Positions 12,278 through 23,755 of a stretch of 64,000 nt of DNA are shown piece by piece. Location of the stretch: assembly GCA_032719365.1 (NCBI GenBank), contig CM064862.1, forward strand, positions 3,608,501 through 3,672,500, read 5' to 3'. Each line of letters begins with the position of its first letter. Within the stretch, counting starts at the first letter, position 1. Position numbers and translations under genes: made by a program. The DNA is from Prinsepia uniflora. Its lineage: Eukaryota; Streptophyta; Magnoliopsida; Rosales; Rosaceae. Under the pieces are notes generated by a model. The model had not been told where the DNA came from. It worked only from the letters and a program-made list of their open reading frames with translations, and did not search any database.

Positions 12278-13760
12278 AAGCACTTTGAATGCACTTTGCT
12301 TCAACCAGCAGATGTATGATGGCAACTAGTTGCGTATAGCTTCTGGGATTGGTTTCTTTTTCTTTTTTTTTTAATGAGAAGAAAATTTCTACGAAGTTAC
12401 AAACTTGTGGTTTGTCAAATTTGTTTGTTCAAATTGTAGAATTAAGAAAGGTGCAGAGGGCATGTGATTGCTTGTTGTGTGTTAAGCCCTTCTGTCAATT
12501 TTAAAAGAGGATTCGGATGGAATGCCGCATGAAGTCGGTTGTTTATGAAAGCATGGGTGTGAATGATTTATGAGTCCATTTTAGATCTTAGAATTATTGG
12601 ATTCCCAAGGATAACTGATAAAAGGGTATCTTCCCACTAAAAAAACAGAAAACAAAAGACAAAACTTCTCTGCAGAAGCTTGTGTTGTAGTGTGATAAAA
12701 AGATAGCCACGTGGCATGCATGCAAGAAATCCAAATAGTAAAAAATTAACTCTTAATTTTGTCACTTTTTATTAAAAAAAAAATTAACATAACCAAAATT
12801 CTACTTAAAAAGACTCAAATACTCATAAAACTTGAAAGGTAAATATTAATTTGGAGCATTTCTAAAAGTTAGCATTGATCTGGATCATTTCTAAACCTTT
12901 TTTTTTTTTTTCTAAATTAAAATGTGTTCAAGAAGAAAGGAAAATTCAAAAGCCAATCATATTATATTATAAAATCAGATATTTATTCATTACAAACCAT
13001 AAATTTATAAAGTGAAAAACTAAATCATTGTTAATTAATTTGAAACTATTAATTATTGAAGTGATGGTGATGAGTTGAGTACATAATAATTTCAAAAATT
13101 AATAGTTTCAAATTAATTAAATAATTAGAGCACTTGTACTTATCAAATGAAATCTAAAGCACCTGGATCAGTGAAATTGTTAACCGATCTACTTTAAATT
13201 GTTATTTATTTACCAATTTAGATTTGACCGATCTTTGAAAATTCAAACTGTTCCGTTAGTAACAATTTCAATATAAATTTTCATTTTAAAAATTCGTTAA
13301 ATCCAAATTGGACAATTAAGAAATATATCAATTTTTATTAATTTTTAAAAATTGAAGAGTAAATTTTTTGGCCATGTTTGATAAATTATCTCACAACGAC
13401 GACGACAGAACATGCAGTGATACAGATCTAAAATAACGTTCATGTCGACTCTCACTAAACCCCATCCTTTTGATTTGATTCCCGAAAACTTCAGATTTTT
13501 CTTACCAGATCATTCCACACAAAAAAGAAGAACAAATCCCATCAAAATAATCAACATAATTACTGACAATTTTCAACAGTTGAGGTGCAATCAACATTTA
13601 CCCAAATTTGCACCGCACCCGTATCGGATCCCTCCCCATTGAATCTATTCCAGATCCCAATATTTTAGTATTACCTTATTACCCACAAAATCCTCCATAA
13701 TAAATAACAAGTCTCACTTTCACCCTCTGCTCAGAATCTTTCACAGCTCTTCTCAAGACA
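12278..13760. other. Intergenic DNA between SAM gene and ANT1-like gene
   Basis: AT-rich. It contains the SAM gene 3'UTR (about the first 300 bp), a perfect inverted repeat at 13031-13120, and the promoter and leader of the transporter gene nearest 13760. A short open frame at 13442-13642 has no recognisable motif and is probably chance. Confidence 0.6.
13031..13120. repeat. Perfect 24-bp inverted repeat (hairpin)
   Basis: 13031-13054 is the exact reverse complement of 13097-13120, with a 42-base loop. The arms consist of TTAATTAATTTGAAAC followed by TATTAATT. It could be a small foldback MITE remnant. No longer arms were found. Confidence 0.7.
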
Positions 13761-16250
13761 ATGGAGGAGGGTGGAGGAGGGGAGAGCAAGGGCGTTCCTC
13801 TGCTTGACAGGCCGGGCGGGGCCTCTGCGGTCCAGACTCTGGGGAATATAGTCGTTTCGGTTGTTGGGACCGGCGTATTGGGCCTCCCTTTTGCTTTGAG
13901 AATCGCTGGTTGGCTTGCTGGCTCTCTTGGTGTTATGGTTGCTGGCCTCTCCACTTACTACTGCATGCTCCTTCTTGTAAGTCGCTTTTTTTCTTCGATT
14001 CCTCATTCTAATTTTTTTGCTGTGTCGTTTTGTTCGGTTCTCTGATTCTAACATGTTATGTTGTTAGAGTATCTGCTGATTTGATATTTTACACTATGCT
14101 ATGTGCTTTGTTGTTCGTCTATCTGACGTCTTCTGTTGTTCGAATATACGATGTTTGGTTAGACAATTTGATATGGAACACTCTGCTATGCTATGGTGTT
14201 AGAGAGTAGAGCATCTGACATGTTTGATATGTTACACTATGCTATGTGCCATGTTGTTCGTCTATCTGACATCTTTTGTTGTTAGAATATATGATGTTTG
14301 ATTAGACAATTTGATATGGTACATTCTGCTATGCTATGGTGTAAAGAGAGTAGAGTATCTGACATGTTATGTTGTTTGACTGTCATGTTACACAAATCAA
14401 AATGATGATGTTATAATGCCAAACGATTCAGCATGATTTTCGACACTTTTGACTTGTTATATTGCCATATTGTTTGAGATGTTATGCTGCCATGCAGTGA
14501 CGATAAGGTTCCAATACTGAAATTCTGTTTTCTTAGGTGATTTTATCTTCATGACCATGCATTTGAACAAGCATCACCTTATTAATCATCCAAATTTCAA
14601 ATTGCAATGTAGCTTGCTATTTGTATCCAAAGAGAATGATTTCTTACTTTGACGTATAATCCTTTTTTGGTTTTTCTTGGTTTAGATTTCTGGTTTGCCA
14701 TAGTTTGACTTTGTTTAATCTCGGGATGAGGAAACTGCTAAGATTGAATTGTTATGTTGTGGTTCCATGATAACGAATAGGTGCAATGTAGGGAGAAGTT
14801 GGCATCAGATGAAGATTCAACAAGTAAAAAAACTTATGGTGATTTAGGTTATGGATGCATGGGAAGAGCAGGTCGTTATATAACGGAATCCTTGATTCTG
14901 ATTGCCCAATGTGGAGGCTCCGTGGCGTATCTTGTATTCATTGGACAAAACCTTTCATCGATGTTGAAAAGCCACAGTTTCTCAGTTTCGTGGTGTATAC
15001 TTTTGTTAGTTCCAATTGAAATCGCGTTGTCTTGGATAGGCAGTCTATCTGCTCTTGCACCGTTCAGTGCCTTTGCATCGGCCTGCAATCTGTTGGCTAT
15101 GTTATTTGTGGTGAAAGAAGACATACAACAGGCTGTGGAGGGAGAGTTTTCATTTAGGGATAGGACGGCGATCACATCAAATATAGGAGGGTTGCCATTC
15201 GCAGGAGGCATGGCAGTGTTTTGTTTTGAGGGGTTCGGGATGACATTAGCACTGGAAGCCTCTATGCGAGACAAAACTACGTTCCCAAGGTTGCTTGCTC
15301 AGGCTTTCACGGTTATAACCCTCATCTATGTTTTATTTGGATGCGCGGGATACATGGCGTACGGTGATCAAACCAGAGACATTGTCACTCTTAATCTCCC
15401 TCGAGATTGGTCCGCCATAGTAATTCAGGTAATGCACTCTAATCTCTCTGTTGTAGTTGTCAACTATCATTTCGCTGCTAAATTTCTGCTTGCAGTTTGT
15501 TAAGTTCGTTGTCTCGATCTTCTCTGCTTTTACTTATCTTATGGAATTAAGATTTATCAATTAACACTAGACATTCTTAGTAGTTTACGAATACGGTGAA
15601 AAGCTGTAAGAAATAAAATTATGTCCAAAGAGTAGACGATGTGTCTTGTGAGAACAAAAATATGCGCATTCATGTGTTGTGGATATATCGTGACGAAGAA
15701 ATCATGCATGAAGCCCAAGTCCAAGTAAAAAAGATTGTTTCAAGGCTCCTCGTTGTGTTTTAAGTTTTTAACTTACCAATGTATTGAATTTTTATGTAAG
15801 TTCTATATCCATCCAAGTAGTAATCTTAATTTCTGACAGCAGATTGGTTTGTGCTTGGGGCTTGTATTTACCTTCCCGATGATGCTACACCCCATCAACG
15901 AGATCATAGAGGGAAAGTTAAAGAAAACAGAATGGTTTCAGAAGGCTCATCACGACAACGGTGACTACTCAATGACACAAGAAGGAAAAGTTGCAGTATA
16001 TCTAAGTCGGGCAATGGTGGTGATCGGATTGGCAGTCTTGGCCTCATGTGTCCCGGGGTTTGCAGTATTTGCGTCGCTCGTGGGAAGTACTGTATGTGCT
16101 CTAATCTCATTTGTTTTGCCAGCTACATTTCATCTAGCATTATTGGGTTCTTCCCTACAATTCTGGCAGAGAGCCTTGGATCTTTTCATTCTAGTGTGTG
16201 GGATTCTTTTCGCCGGATACGGGACCTACAAAGCTGTCGTCGGCTTTTGA
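13761..16250 (+). CDS. ANT1: ANT1-type aromatic and neutral amino acid transporter, 3 exons, 423 aa
   Basis: Exons are 13761-13976, 14781-15428 and 15843-16250, all phase 0, with donors GTAAGT and GTAATG and acceptors ATAG and CAGCAG. The product is an AAAP-family membrane carrier moving aromatic and neutral amino acids by proton coupling. Family landmarks: the acidic-glycine N-terminus with PLLDRPGG, TLGNIVVSVVGTGVLGLPFA (TM1, residues 26-45), TYGDLGYGCMG, AQCGGSVAYLVFIG (TM3), GGLPFAGGMAVFCFEGF (TM6), GYMAYGDQT, TFPMMLHPINEI, and VPGFAVFASLVGSTVCALIS. About 11 membrane segments are visible, as usual for the family. Length fits Arabidopsis ANT1 (At3g11900), which it closely resembles from memory. 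No frameshift or missing block is seen, so it is likely functional. The closest alternative is a vacuolar AVT3-type carrier, but the QCREKL...YGDLG and FCFEGF stretches favour ANT1. ANT1 also names an unrelated anthocyanin regulator in Solanaceae. Confidence 0.93.
13977..14780 (+). other. ANT1-like intron 1 (804 bp) with tandem duplication
   Basis: Donor GTAAGT at 13977, acceptor ending TAACGAATAG at 14780. Joining 13976 to 14781 keeps the frame: LLL then VQCREKL. Inside, a segment of about 143 bp is repeated at about 14062-14204 and 14205-14347, with a partial third copy. Landmarks are ACACTATGCTATGTG at 14091 and 14234. Confidence 0.88.
15429..15842 (+). other. ANT1-like intron 2 (414 bp) with NAGNAG acceptor
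   Basis: Donor GTAATG at 15429. The 3' end reads GACAGCAG before ATTGGT. Using the second AG gives VIQ-IGLC, which fits the family. Using the first adds one glutamine codon (15840-15842). Both choices keep the frame. Confidence 0.85.
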
Positions 16251-16599
16251 ACCACTTATTTGGTCGGAGCACATTCTTGTTAGCCCAGTTTGTATTTTAG
16301 ATGTAAAGGGGATGCATGATTAGCAGCAATGTACAAAGGAGACAACCTTAAAAATAAAAAAATAAAAAACACTATATTTATCTGCTTCTGAAATTAGATT
16401 TTGAGGTAGTAGCCTGTGCCCGTCCGATATGATCTGCCTATGATTGGGATCCGAAGATTAAAATCGGGATGATAAAAGGATCTCTCATAACCCACTGAGT
16501 CCAGACCCGCTTGGATCTCAATGCAATTCTCGACCCGTTTCTCTACCTAGTAGGACCAGTAGGTTATCAGAGATCTACTTCGGTCATGTTTAGCAATGT
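16251..16599. other. ANT1-like 3' flank and intergenic DNA
   Basis: 3'UTR with A-rich candidate poly(A) signals near 16350-16370 (AATAAAAAAATAAAA). From about 16530 there is a CTCGACCC...AGTAGGTTATCA segment that recurs inverted at about 17425-17450, possibly the ends of a degenerate element enclosing the foldback at 16600. Confidence 0.5.
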
Positions 16600-16850
16600 T
16601 CTCCTAAAAGGTTTAAAAAACAAAATTTAGGAATTTTTGATACAAAATCATCTCTAGCAAGCGCTTTAAATGTGGCCTAAAAGGCTAAATGTTGATCTCT
16701 TGGTTAAAGGGGTCATTCACGCGAGTTATCTTTGGCTGACTCTTTAGTTTAGAGATCAACATTTAGCCTTTTAGGATAGATTTAAGTTACTTGCGGGAAA
16801 TGATTTTTTTACCCAAATTTCTTTAAATTTTACTCTTTATGTTTAAGTTG
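16600..16850. mobile_element. Foldback MITE with ~105-bp arms
   Basis: The centre has a perfect inverted repeat, AAAAGGCTAAATGTTGATCT (from about 16679) against its complement at about 16753-16775. The match continues outward with few mismatches through CAAGCGCTTTAAATG / CATTTAAG...CTTG to the AAATTT blocks at both ends. No coding capacity. Confidence 0.65.
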
Positions 16851-17993
16851 TTTCTTTTTAGATTAATAACTAAAGTATTTTTCAATTATGTTTAAATAAT
16901 TAGAGATTCACCTAATTTTCCAATGTTTTATAGGATTTTATCAATGATGACTTATCAATATTTTATAGAATTTTATTTATACAATTAAGATAAGGTGGGA
17001 TTACTAAGAAATAAGAAATCTTGAGAATTAATCAGATGTTTACACCTGACAAATCATCTTATCAATATTTAAATGATTTTTTTATCTTAAAATAATAAAT
17101 AATAAATACGAATGTCACAAGTCGATAGGTGACAAAAAAAAAAATTCATACGAAATATTTTTATTTTATCACATATCAGAAAAATAGTTAAGATGTGAAT
17201 TTAGTGCATTTATTAATTCATTACACTCAAAGATATATTAAAAAATTATAATATTAAGTGAAATAGTACATAGTCCTAACTGCTAGAGCCGGTAAAATAT
17301 AGTCCTACACTATTTATTTAAAATCTAATTTTTCGAGAGCTCAAAGCGGTCCTTAAGAGGGTCTTACTAGAGATGGTTTTACCATTCCGATCATCTCAAG
17401 ATGAGGATTTCAAATGAATCTTTGATAACCTACTGGGTCGAGAAATGTCCCCCACTTCATATTCTTCAGTCGTTAAGGCCCAACCTGGTGAATCCTTGGA
17501 GGGCTGCACATTTGTCAAGCCCAGCAGCAGTCTAACATCCATAAAAAGTTTCTAACTTTCTGACCTTGCCTTTAGTTTTTTTCTTTTTCTTTCTTGAAGA
17601 CGGAGGAATTTTTAGGTCTGTCCAATAGGATACTGCAAATGGGAGGTTGATTACATTACTTGAATTAGTTTAAATTACGTGATACTTAATGAAAAGTTGA
17701 AAACAGAATAAAAATTACGTAGACAGATGATTTGGTTAGCTCAAAAGAAATATTTGTACTTTGATAGTTTTGTAGTATGTCTTCGTATGGATCTCCACTT
17801 TAAAAAAAATAAAATTGATATCCTATGTCTTTTCAGAGTATGCCCATCTAATCTCCAAAAAGTCACGTCTTGCTAATAATGAGTATGCCTATCTTTGTAG
17901 ATAATACTTTCTATATTATTTATTTACGATTTTTTTCTCTATCATTGATCCTTCTTTACAAAATCAAAATATAAATTTACGCTTAATTTAGAG
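16851..17993. other. AT-rich intergenic DNA
   Basis: No gene is recognised. Homopolymer runs and AT-rich sequence, plus the inverted partner (about 17425-17450) of the segment at 16530. No frame with a recognisable motif. Confidence 0.5.
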
Positions 17994-18948
17994 GGTGTAT
18001 TCAATTAGGACATTTAAATGTTTTTTAAATGACAAATTTTAAAAAATTTATAAATTGTTAGGGACATTTGGGTATTATCCAAACATTTTTTTATAAATTA
18101 TATTATGGACTTTCTTTTTATTTGGACAATTTTGGAGAATATATATTAACAAATTTTGGTGAATATGGTGATTTCTCCATTTTATTATCTCTTGTTACAA
18201 TGATTTCTTTCATGTGAATATTAATGGCTGAGCCTATCTCACCATCATCATTTTGAGACACAAATTCAGTAAAGACTGGTATCATACACCCACACTTATC
18301 GTTTTTTTTTTCTATTTTAATTAATCACACCTTATAGTTGATCTATTGGATGTTTTTGAATACGTTGGATTCTTTGGAATCGTCTTAAAGTGGTTCTGAA
18401 ATTTTCTGCAATTTTTCTTGATTCTATAAAATTTTGAGATTACTATAAAAAAATTTGTCACTAAAAGCTGAAGAACATTTTTGGTGACCAAAAACTTGAA
18501 GAACATCGTGACAAAAAGGAGCAAAAGTGACGGTTTACGGAAAAATTCTGCAAAATAAAGACTTTTTGGTCATATTTTGACCCATGTTTTTTCAAATTAA
18601 TTTTTACTATAGAATGAACCTTTTTCGGAAAAAGAGAACGTTATTGAGAAAAATTTCTTGTGAGGTTCAAAAGTAAATCCCTCCACTTGAAACTAAACAT
18701 TTTTTGTCCTATCATATGTATATTTTTAACACTAATCTCGCCAAGTCCACAACTTAATCAAGTCTTTAAAAAATAAATCATAATTGAATACCTCAAGACT
18801 TGTTTTGACATTTTTAATAACATTAAAAATCTTAATTGAATACACTAGGATTTTTTAAAAGTCTCTTAAAACATTTAAATGTCTTAATTAAGTACACCTG
18901 TATTCTTAAATTATTTAAATATATTTAAATGTTTTAATTGAATACACC
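17994..18948. mobile_element. Non-autonomous DNA element with GGTGTATTCAATTA TIRs (955 bp)
   Basis: GGTGTATTCAATTA at 17994-18007 faces TAATTGAATACACC ending at 18948. The neighbouring ACATTTAAAT blocks also match, giving TIRs of about 25 bp. The right end carries three extra degenerate copies of the terminal motif (near 18785, 18834 and 18885), about 50 bp apart. No transposase and no clear TSD. Confidence 0.6.
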
Positions 18949-19179
18949 ATCATTATTATTTCTTTTATTTTTAGCTTATTGTATTTTTATACTTTTTTTT
19001 TCTTCATATTGATGGACGAATTTTGCATATTTTTATATTTAGGATTTACGTATACAACACGACTGTCAAGAGTGAAAATACTAAAATACCAATAAAAATG
19101 GAAAGAACAATAATTACATTCCACCCCACCATTTCAATTTAACAAATTATCTTTGCGCATATATCATAATCTGAATCAC
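18949..19179. other. AT-rich intergenic DNA
   Basis: No gene, RNA or repeat structure seen beyond simple AT richness. Confidence 0.5.
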
Positions 19180-19400
19180 TCATTCTCTAAATCATTATTT
19201 CAAGATCATCTCCATAAAAAATCAATAAGATTAGAGGTTATTTAGTCATTCATATATATCAAATAAATTGACGGCTCACCATGAGAATTGCAATTCATAT
19301 CAAACATTTGAATTATTTGATACATATAAATATCTAAACGACTTTCATTCTTATTGATTTTTTACATATATTTTCTTGACATTATAATTTAAAGAATGAA
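19180..19400. mobile_element. Foldback MITE (~220 bp)
   Basis: The ends TCATTCTCTAAAT and ATTTAAAGAATGA are inverted. AAAAAATCAATAAGAT pairs with its complement at about 19350-19366, and TATATCAAATAA with TTATTTGATACATA in the centre. The whole segment forms a long imperfect hairpin. No coding capacity. Confidence 0.65.
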
Positions 19401-20815
19401 CAATTTTTATTTATAATGTATGTACAAAAATAATTCGATAAATCGAAAAAATGGTATTAAAATAGGGGTCGAAACACTTTCCAAATGGAAATGCCCACTT
19501 GCTTGGTGTTTGATAATTTAAAAAATGAAAACAAAGCAAATTGGTAGGATTTTCAGAAGAACCAAAAATGGACAGAAGCATTATAAAATGATTGATTTGG
19601 TTGGTGGTATATGACATTTCAGGCGCGGGACATATTGGTATAAATAGTGCCCACACTCACCTTCATGACATGAACAGGAACTCCCACTCTGCTTTTGGCA
19701 TATACTATGCAACAAAGTGGGAAATGAAAGTGAGAGAGCAAAAAGAAAAATACAGTGATTCTGCAAAAAGAAAAATACAGTGATTCTCGTTATCATCTAC
19801 AACAGATTTTAGAGATGTCTAATGGCTTCCTATTAACAATAGTGATATTGCTCCAACTTATTGTTTCACTAATATATATGGAAATCTCTGGTAATCTTTG
19901 GTAGACGTAAGAAATAATAAGTTTTTTTAACAGGTTCGGGAAGAATATATTTGTTTCAGTATAAATAATGGAGTAGTTAATAATTCATCTGAGGGGATCG
20001 GAGGGAGTTTTTTTAAAATATTTAAAAATTAATGTAATTCAACTCATTATAATATATATTAAATTAACCAAATTATATATATAAAAAATTAATATCAAGC
20101 TACTAATTTACTACAACCATATACAGTTGTCTTTGTCAGATTCTCAATTTGAAATTGTTGCATGCCCAAAATAAATTATGATTGAAGTATTAAAATAAAA
20201 TAAATATGCGTAAATTTTGAAAATTGAAAAAAAAATATTAACTATATTACGGCTATGTACTTTTATATTAAAATATCACTGTGATTTTTATAAATCATAT
20301 ATAATAATGATATATATATGTACATTATGAAGCTTAAAATTGTATTTTCAAATTGAATATGGATCCCAAATTATATAACTAACTTTAATTAAATGATAAT
20401 ACTTATTTATTAATAAAATTTTAATTAAGTAAAATATATTTATACATATATTATATTAAAATATATAAAATTCGATGGAACCTTGGACCCTTGGGCCATG
20501 TTGACTCCGCCGCTAAGTATAAATATGTAATACGAACTACTGAGTGCAAGCGAAAAAAATCATTATCACAATTTGATAAACATTCTTGGGCAATGAGTTG
20601 AGGACCTTTTAAAAAGATTTAGTTGAAAAAAATAACGTGAGAAATTAATGATCGTATGTTAATTTGCTAATATACAAATTTTAATTTATTCAAAATTAAT
20701 ACATGTATTTATTTTTTGTATTTTTTATTTTTTAGGATATTAAATTAATATAGTACATTAATAATACTACATGACAATTAGGGGAACAACTTAGGCCATA
20801 ACAACTAGCCCTGTT
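19401..20815. other. AT-rich intergenic DNA without recognisable genes
   Basis: Strongly AT-rich. It contains a short direct duplication CAAAAAGAAAAATACAGTGATTC (twice, about 19738-19784). The open frames here are short and without motifs. Confidence 0.5.
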
Positions 20816-20965
20816 AATTGGTTCGAAAAAACCGACCGAAAAACCGCACCGAACCGTAACCGAACTGAAAAATTAAACAGAACCGGACTAAACTGGTTCA
20901 ATTTCGGTTTTCGATATAATTAAACTGGATTGAACCAAATTGGACCGAAGGAAGGATACAAATCG
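20816..20965. repeat. Degenerate CCGAAC-type low-complexity repeat
   Basis: A run of variants of ACCGAACCGAA and, in the second half, its complement (GGTTCAATTTCGGTTT). Such repeats are common in plant intergenic DNA and MITE ends. No defined borders. Confidence 0.5.
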
Positions 20966-21016
20966 AATCGAAAGAGTAGTTAAAATATTAAACAAACGAC
21001 GTCGTTTTTAGTAGGG

Positions 21017-21480
21017 TTGTTTTATGAAACCCTAGAGGAATCGTTCGTACCTTCAGACTTCAGTTCCCACTTCCCAGAGAAAAACTCGATTCGACCTTCG
21101 ACTACCTTCGACGCCTTCTCTTTCTCTTTCATTTTGAATCTGAGATCGCCTCTTTCTCCTCCATTTCAAATCAAAATCGATCGCAGGTCCCCTCTATCCT
21201 ATTTGGTGAGGCATTCCTATTCTTATTCCTATTCGGCAGGTCCCCCTCTATGTTGTTGTTGTTGTATGAAACCTTAGAGAAATCGTTCGTACCTTCAGAC
21301 TTCAGTTCCCAGAGAAAAACTCGATTCGACCTTCGACTAGCTGCTAGATTCGACGCCTCATCCTCCTCCATTTCAAATCTGAGATCGCCTCCTCCTCCTC
21401 CATTTTGAATCGAGATCGATCGCAGGTCCCCCTATATCTTATTAGGTGAGGAATTCCTATTCCTATTCGGCAAGTCTCCC
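21017..21480 (+). repeat. Tandem duplication of a 5'UTR-like segment (~245-bp unit)
   Basis: ATGAAACCCTAGAGGAATCG at 21023 is repeated as ATGAAACCTTAGAGAAATCG at 21267. Both copies are followed by TTCGTACCTTCAGACTTCAG, AAAAACTCGATTCGACCTTC and GATCGATCGCAGGTCCCC. The CT-rich composition and repeated CAGGTCCC resemble a duplicated leader exon, but I recognise no downstream protein. Confidence 0.7.
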
Positions 21481-22201
21481 TCTATCCATCTTCTATCACT
21501 AAATGTATGTATGCGTTTATGATTTTTGGTTTCGGTCCCTCTAATTTTTTCTTTCTTATATGTAGTTGGAAGATCCCCGACAGCGACGCCAGGCGCCAAC
21601 AACTCAGCCGGTACTCTCTCCCTTTCTCGCACTTTTTCAATTTTTGATTTTTATTTTCATGTGTTTAGTTCATTCGAAAATATGGCAACACGAAGCGTGA
21701 GAAACGGAGAAAATTAAGTTTGGTTGCTTTGAAAATATTGAATAGAAAATATAATAAAAATTAAAAATGAAAAGGAAATAAGGTCGAGCAAAGGTTCATA
21801 CAGTTTAAGCCATGGTGAATGGTGATAGCAACATGACTTCGATTTTGTAGTGGTAAGTGTAGGAGGAGTTTGGAGACATTTTTTTTTTGTCTTTACATCA
21901 ATCAATGATTGTTCGTTTGAATTAATTCAAAATATGAGAATTTGTGTTTCTTTCAATTGGATATGTTTTTCTTATCCTTCTTGAAAGGAAGACATGGGTT
22001 GTGCATAATTTTCTCCGCCCTTTGATGGGTTGGTGGCTTATTTTCAGAATTGTTCAAAGTTGAGATTTTTAATTTCAGTTAGGATATGATATGCTTGGAC
22101 GAAGGAGGATAAATAGATGTTGGTTATTTTTGAAGTCGGTTGTATTATTCAAGGGGGGATTTTCTTTCAAAGATGGCATATAGCTAGAATAGAGATATAG
22201 G

Positions 22202-22242
<41 letters not shown>

Positions 22243-22287
22243 GCGAGGTTTGACTTCAAGGGGTAGGGAGGTCCTGGCTACATATAA
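21481..22287. other. Intergenic DNA up to the retrotransposon nest, with (TC)n
   Basis: No gene recognised. A (TC)n run of about 34 bp lies at 22208-22241. The sequence ends at the border of the outer LTR at 22288, where it could supply a TSD TATAA (22283-22287) whose partner is outside the window. Confidence 0.55.
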
Positions 22288-23029
22288 TGATAAGATCCAT
22301 CCCGATCCCCCAGGGACCACACGGGGATGTGCCCTGCTCCCTTCTGACATAACCCCATAAAAAGACCAAAATACCCTTAACGGGCTCAATAATTCGCAAC
22401 ATAAAGTTTTAAACATAATTAAATCCGAGAACGGGTCCAACCATTCCAAACAAGGGATAGAGAGCACTACAACAATACGAGCATGAATAACAGTTTTACA
22501 AAATGGTGCTCGACCTACCCAACCAGGGTATCAGGTACGCAGCAGTAAAATAACTATGTCTCAGCCTCGAGATCTGCCTTTACCTCTGAGCCACGTCTTG
22601 GAGGGGTTAAGAAAACAATGAAAGTGTGAGTGAGCCGAAAATAAAGGACATTTCAAAACCGTTCATAATACATAGTAAAGATACTGTTTTACCCATCCGT
22701 TTTCAAATCATGCATGCATTTAAGTCAAAGCATAATTATAATAAAAATCGAATCACATCACATATCATTGATCATATATCATATCGTCACACACAATAAT
22801 ATAATAATATTGTATCCACCATAATCATATTGCACCGTATATCTCAACCCTGACATCCTAGATGTCAGACATCCCAGACGTCTAATAAGGTCACTATCTT
22901 AAGGCTACGCATGCCGCCCGGGGTCTCAATCCCGAGTCCTATCCCCGAACCTAGTCCGGGGTATGACATCCCAAATTTCTGACGTCCCAGACATATAATC
23001 ATAACAATCCTGCTCATGAGTCACCCTAC

Positions 23030-23755
23030 TGTCACGACTCGGACCATCTAACACAATATTGTCCGCTTTGGGCCTAGCCCTCACGGTTTTGTTTTCGGGA
23101 GCTCACGTGCAACTTCCCAGTAGGTCACCCATCATGGGATTGCACCAGCCTCAACTCACTTAACTTTGGGGTTCCAATCCCCCCAAAGCCACTGAGCTCC
23201 CAAAAGGCCTTGTGTTAGATAGATACGTGCCCATACATATAAGGTACTTCACCTTTCCCTCCCCGAGCGATGTGGGATCGTTCACCGATCTTACCTTTCC
23301 AAGCTCACGAGTCTTACTCACCGTTCTTGCTTCTCAAGCTCACGGGTATTGCTCACCGTTCTTTCTTCCAAGACCGGGTCTTACAATCCACCCCCCTTGG
23401 GGCCCAGCGTCCTCACTGGCACACTTCCGGTCAGGGTCCGGCTCTGATACCATTCTGTCACGACCCGGCCCATCTAACACAATATTGTCCGTTTTGGGCC
23501 CAGCCCTCACGGTTTTATTTTCGGGAGCTCACGTGCAACTTCCCAGTAGGTCACCCATCATGGGATTGCATCAGCCTCAACTCGCTTAACTTTGGGGTTC
23601 CAATCCCCCCCCAAAGCCACTGAGCTCCCAAAAAGCCTAGTGCTAGATAGGTGTGTACCTACATCTTTTAGGCACACCGACATCCTCTCCCAGACCATTC
23701 CCCCTCGCAGGAATGTGGGATTGTTCACCGTTCCCTCCAGGACACGAGTCTTACA
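23030..23755 (-). mobile_element. Cassandra-type TRIM, complete, 5S rRNA-like LTRs
   Basis: Two direct LTRs (23030-23385, 356 bp; 23456-23755, 300 bp) flank only 70 bp. On the minus strand the LTRs start TGTAAGAC and end GTCGTGACA. The inner end carries TGGTATCAGAGC (complement at 23441-23452), the initiator-Met tRNA primer site, 3 bases from the LTR. A purine tract AAGGGGGGTGGAT precedes the other LTR. Each LTR contains GATGGGTGACC (complements at 23123-23133 and 23549-23559), then TGGGAAG, and upstream AGTTAAG. These are the intermediate element, C box and A box of the 5S rRNA internal promoter, the hallmark of Cassandra. A 4-bp TSD CTAC flanks it (23026-23029, 23756-23759). It has no coding capacity, as is normal for TRIMs. 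Confidence 0.88.

Noticed and set aside
13679..14054. Minus-strand frames opposite ANT1-like exon 1
   Set aside because: Shadows of the strongly supported plus-strand coding exon.
14876..15274. 132-codon minus-strand frame opposite ANT1-like exon 2
   Set aside because: A shadow of the coding exon; no motif of its own.
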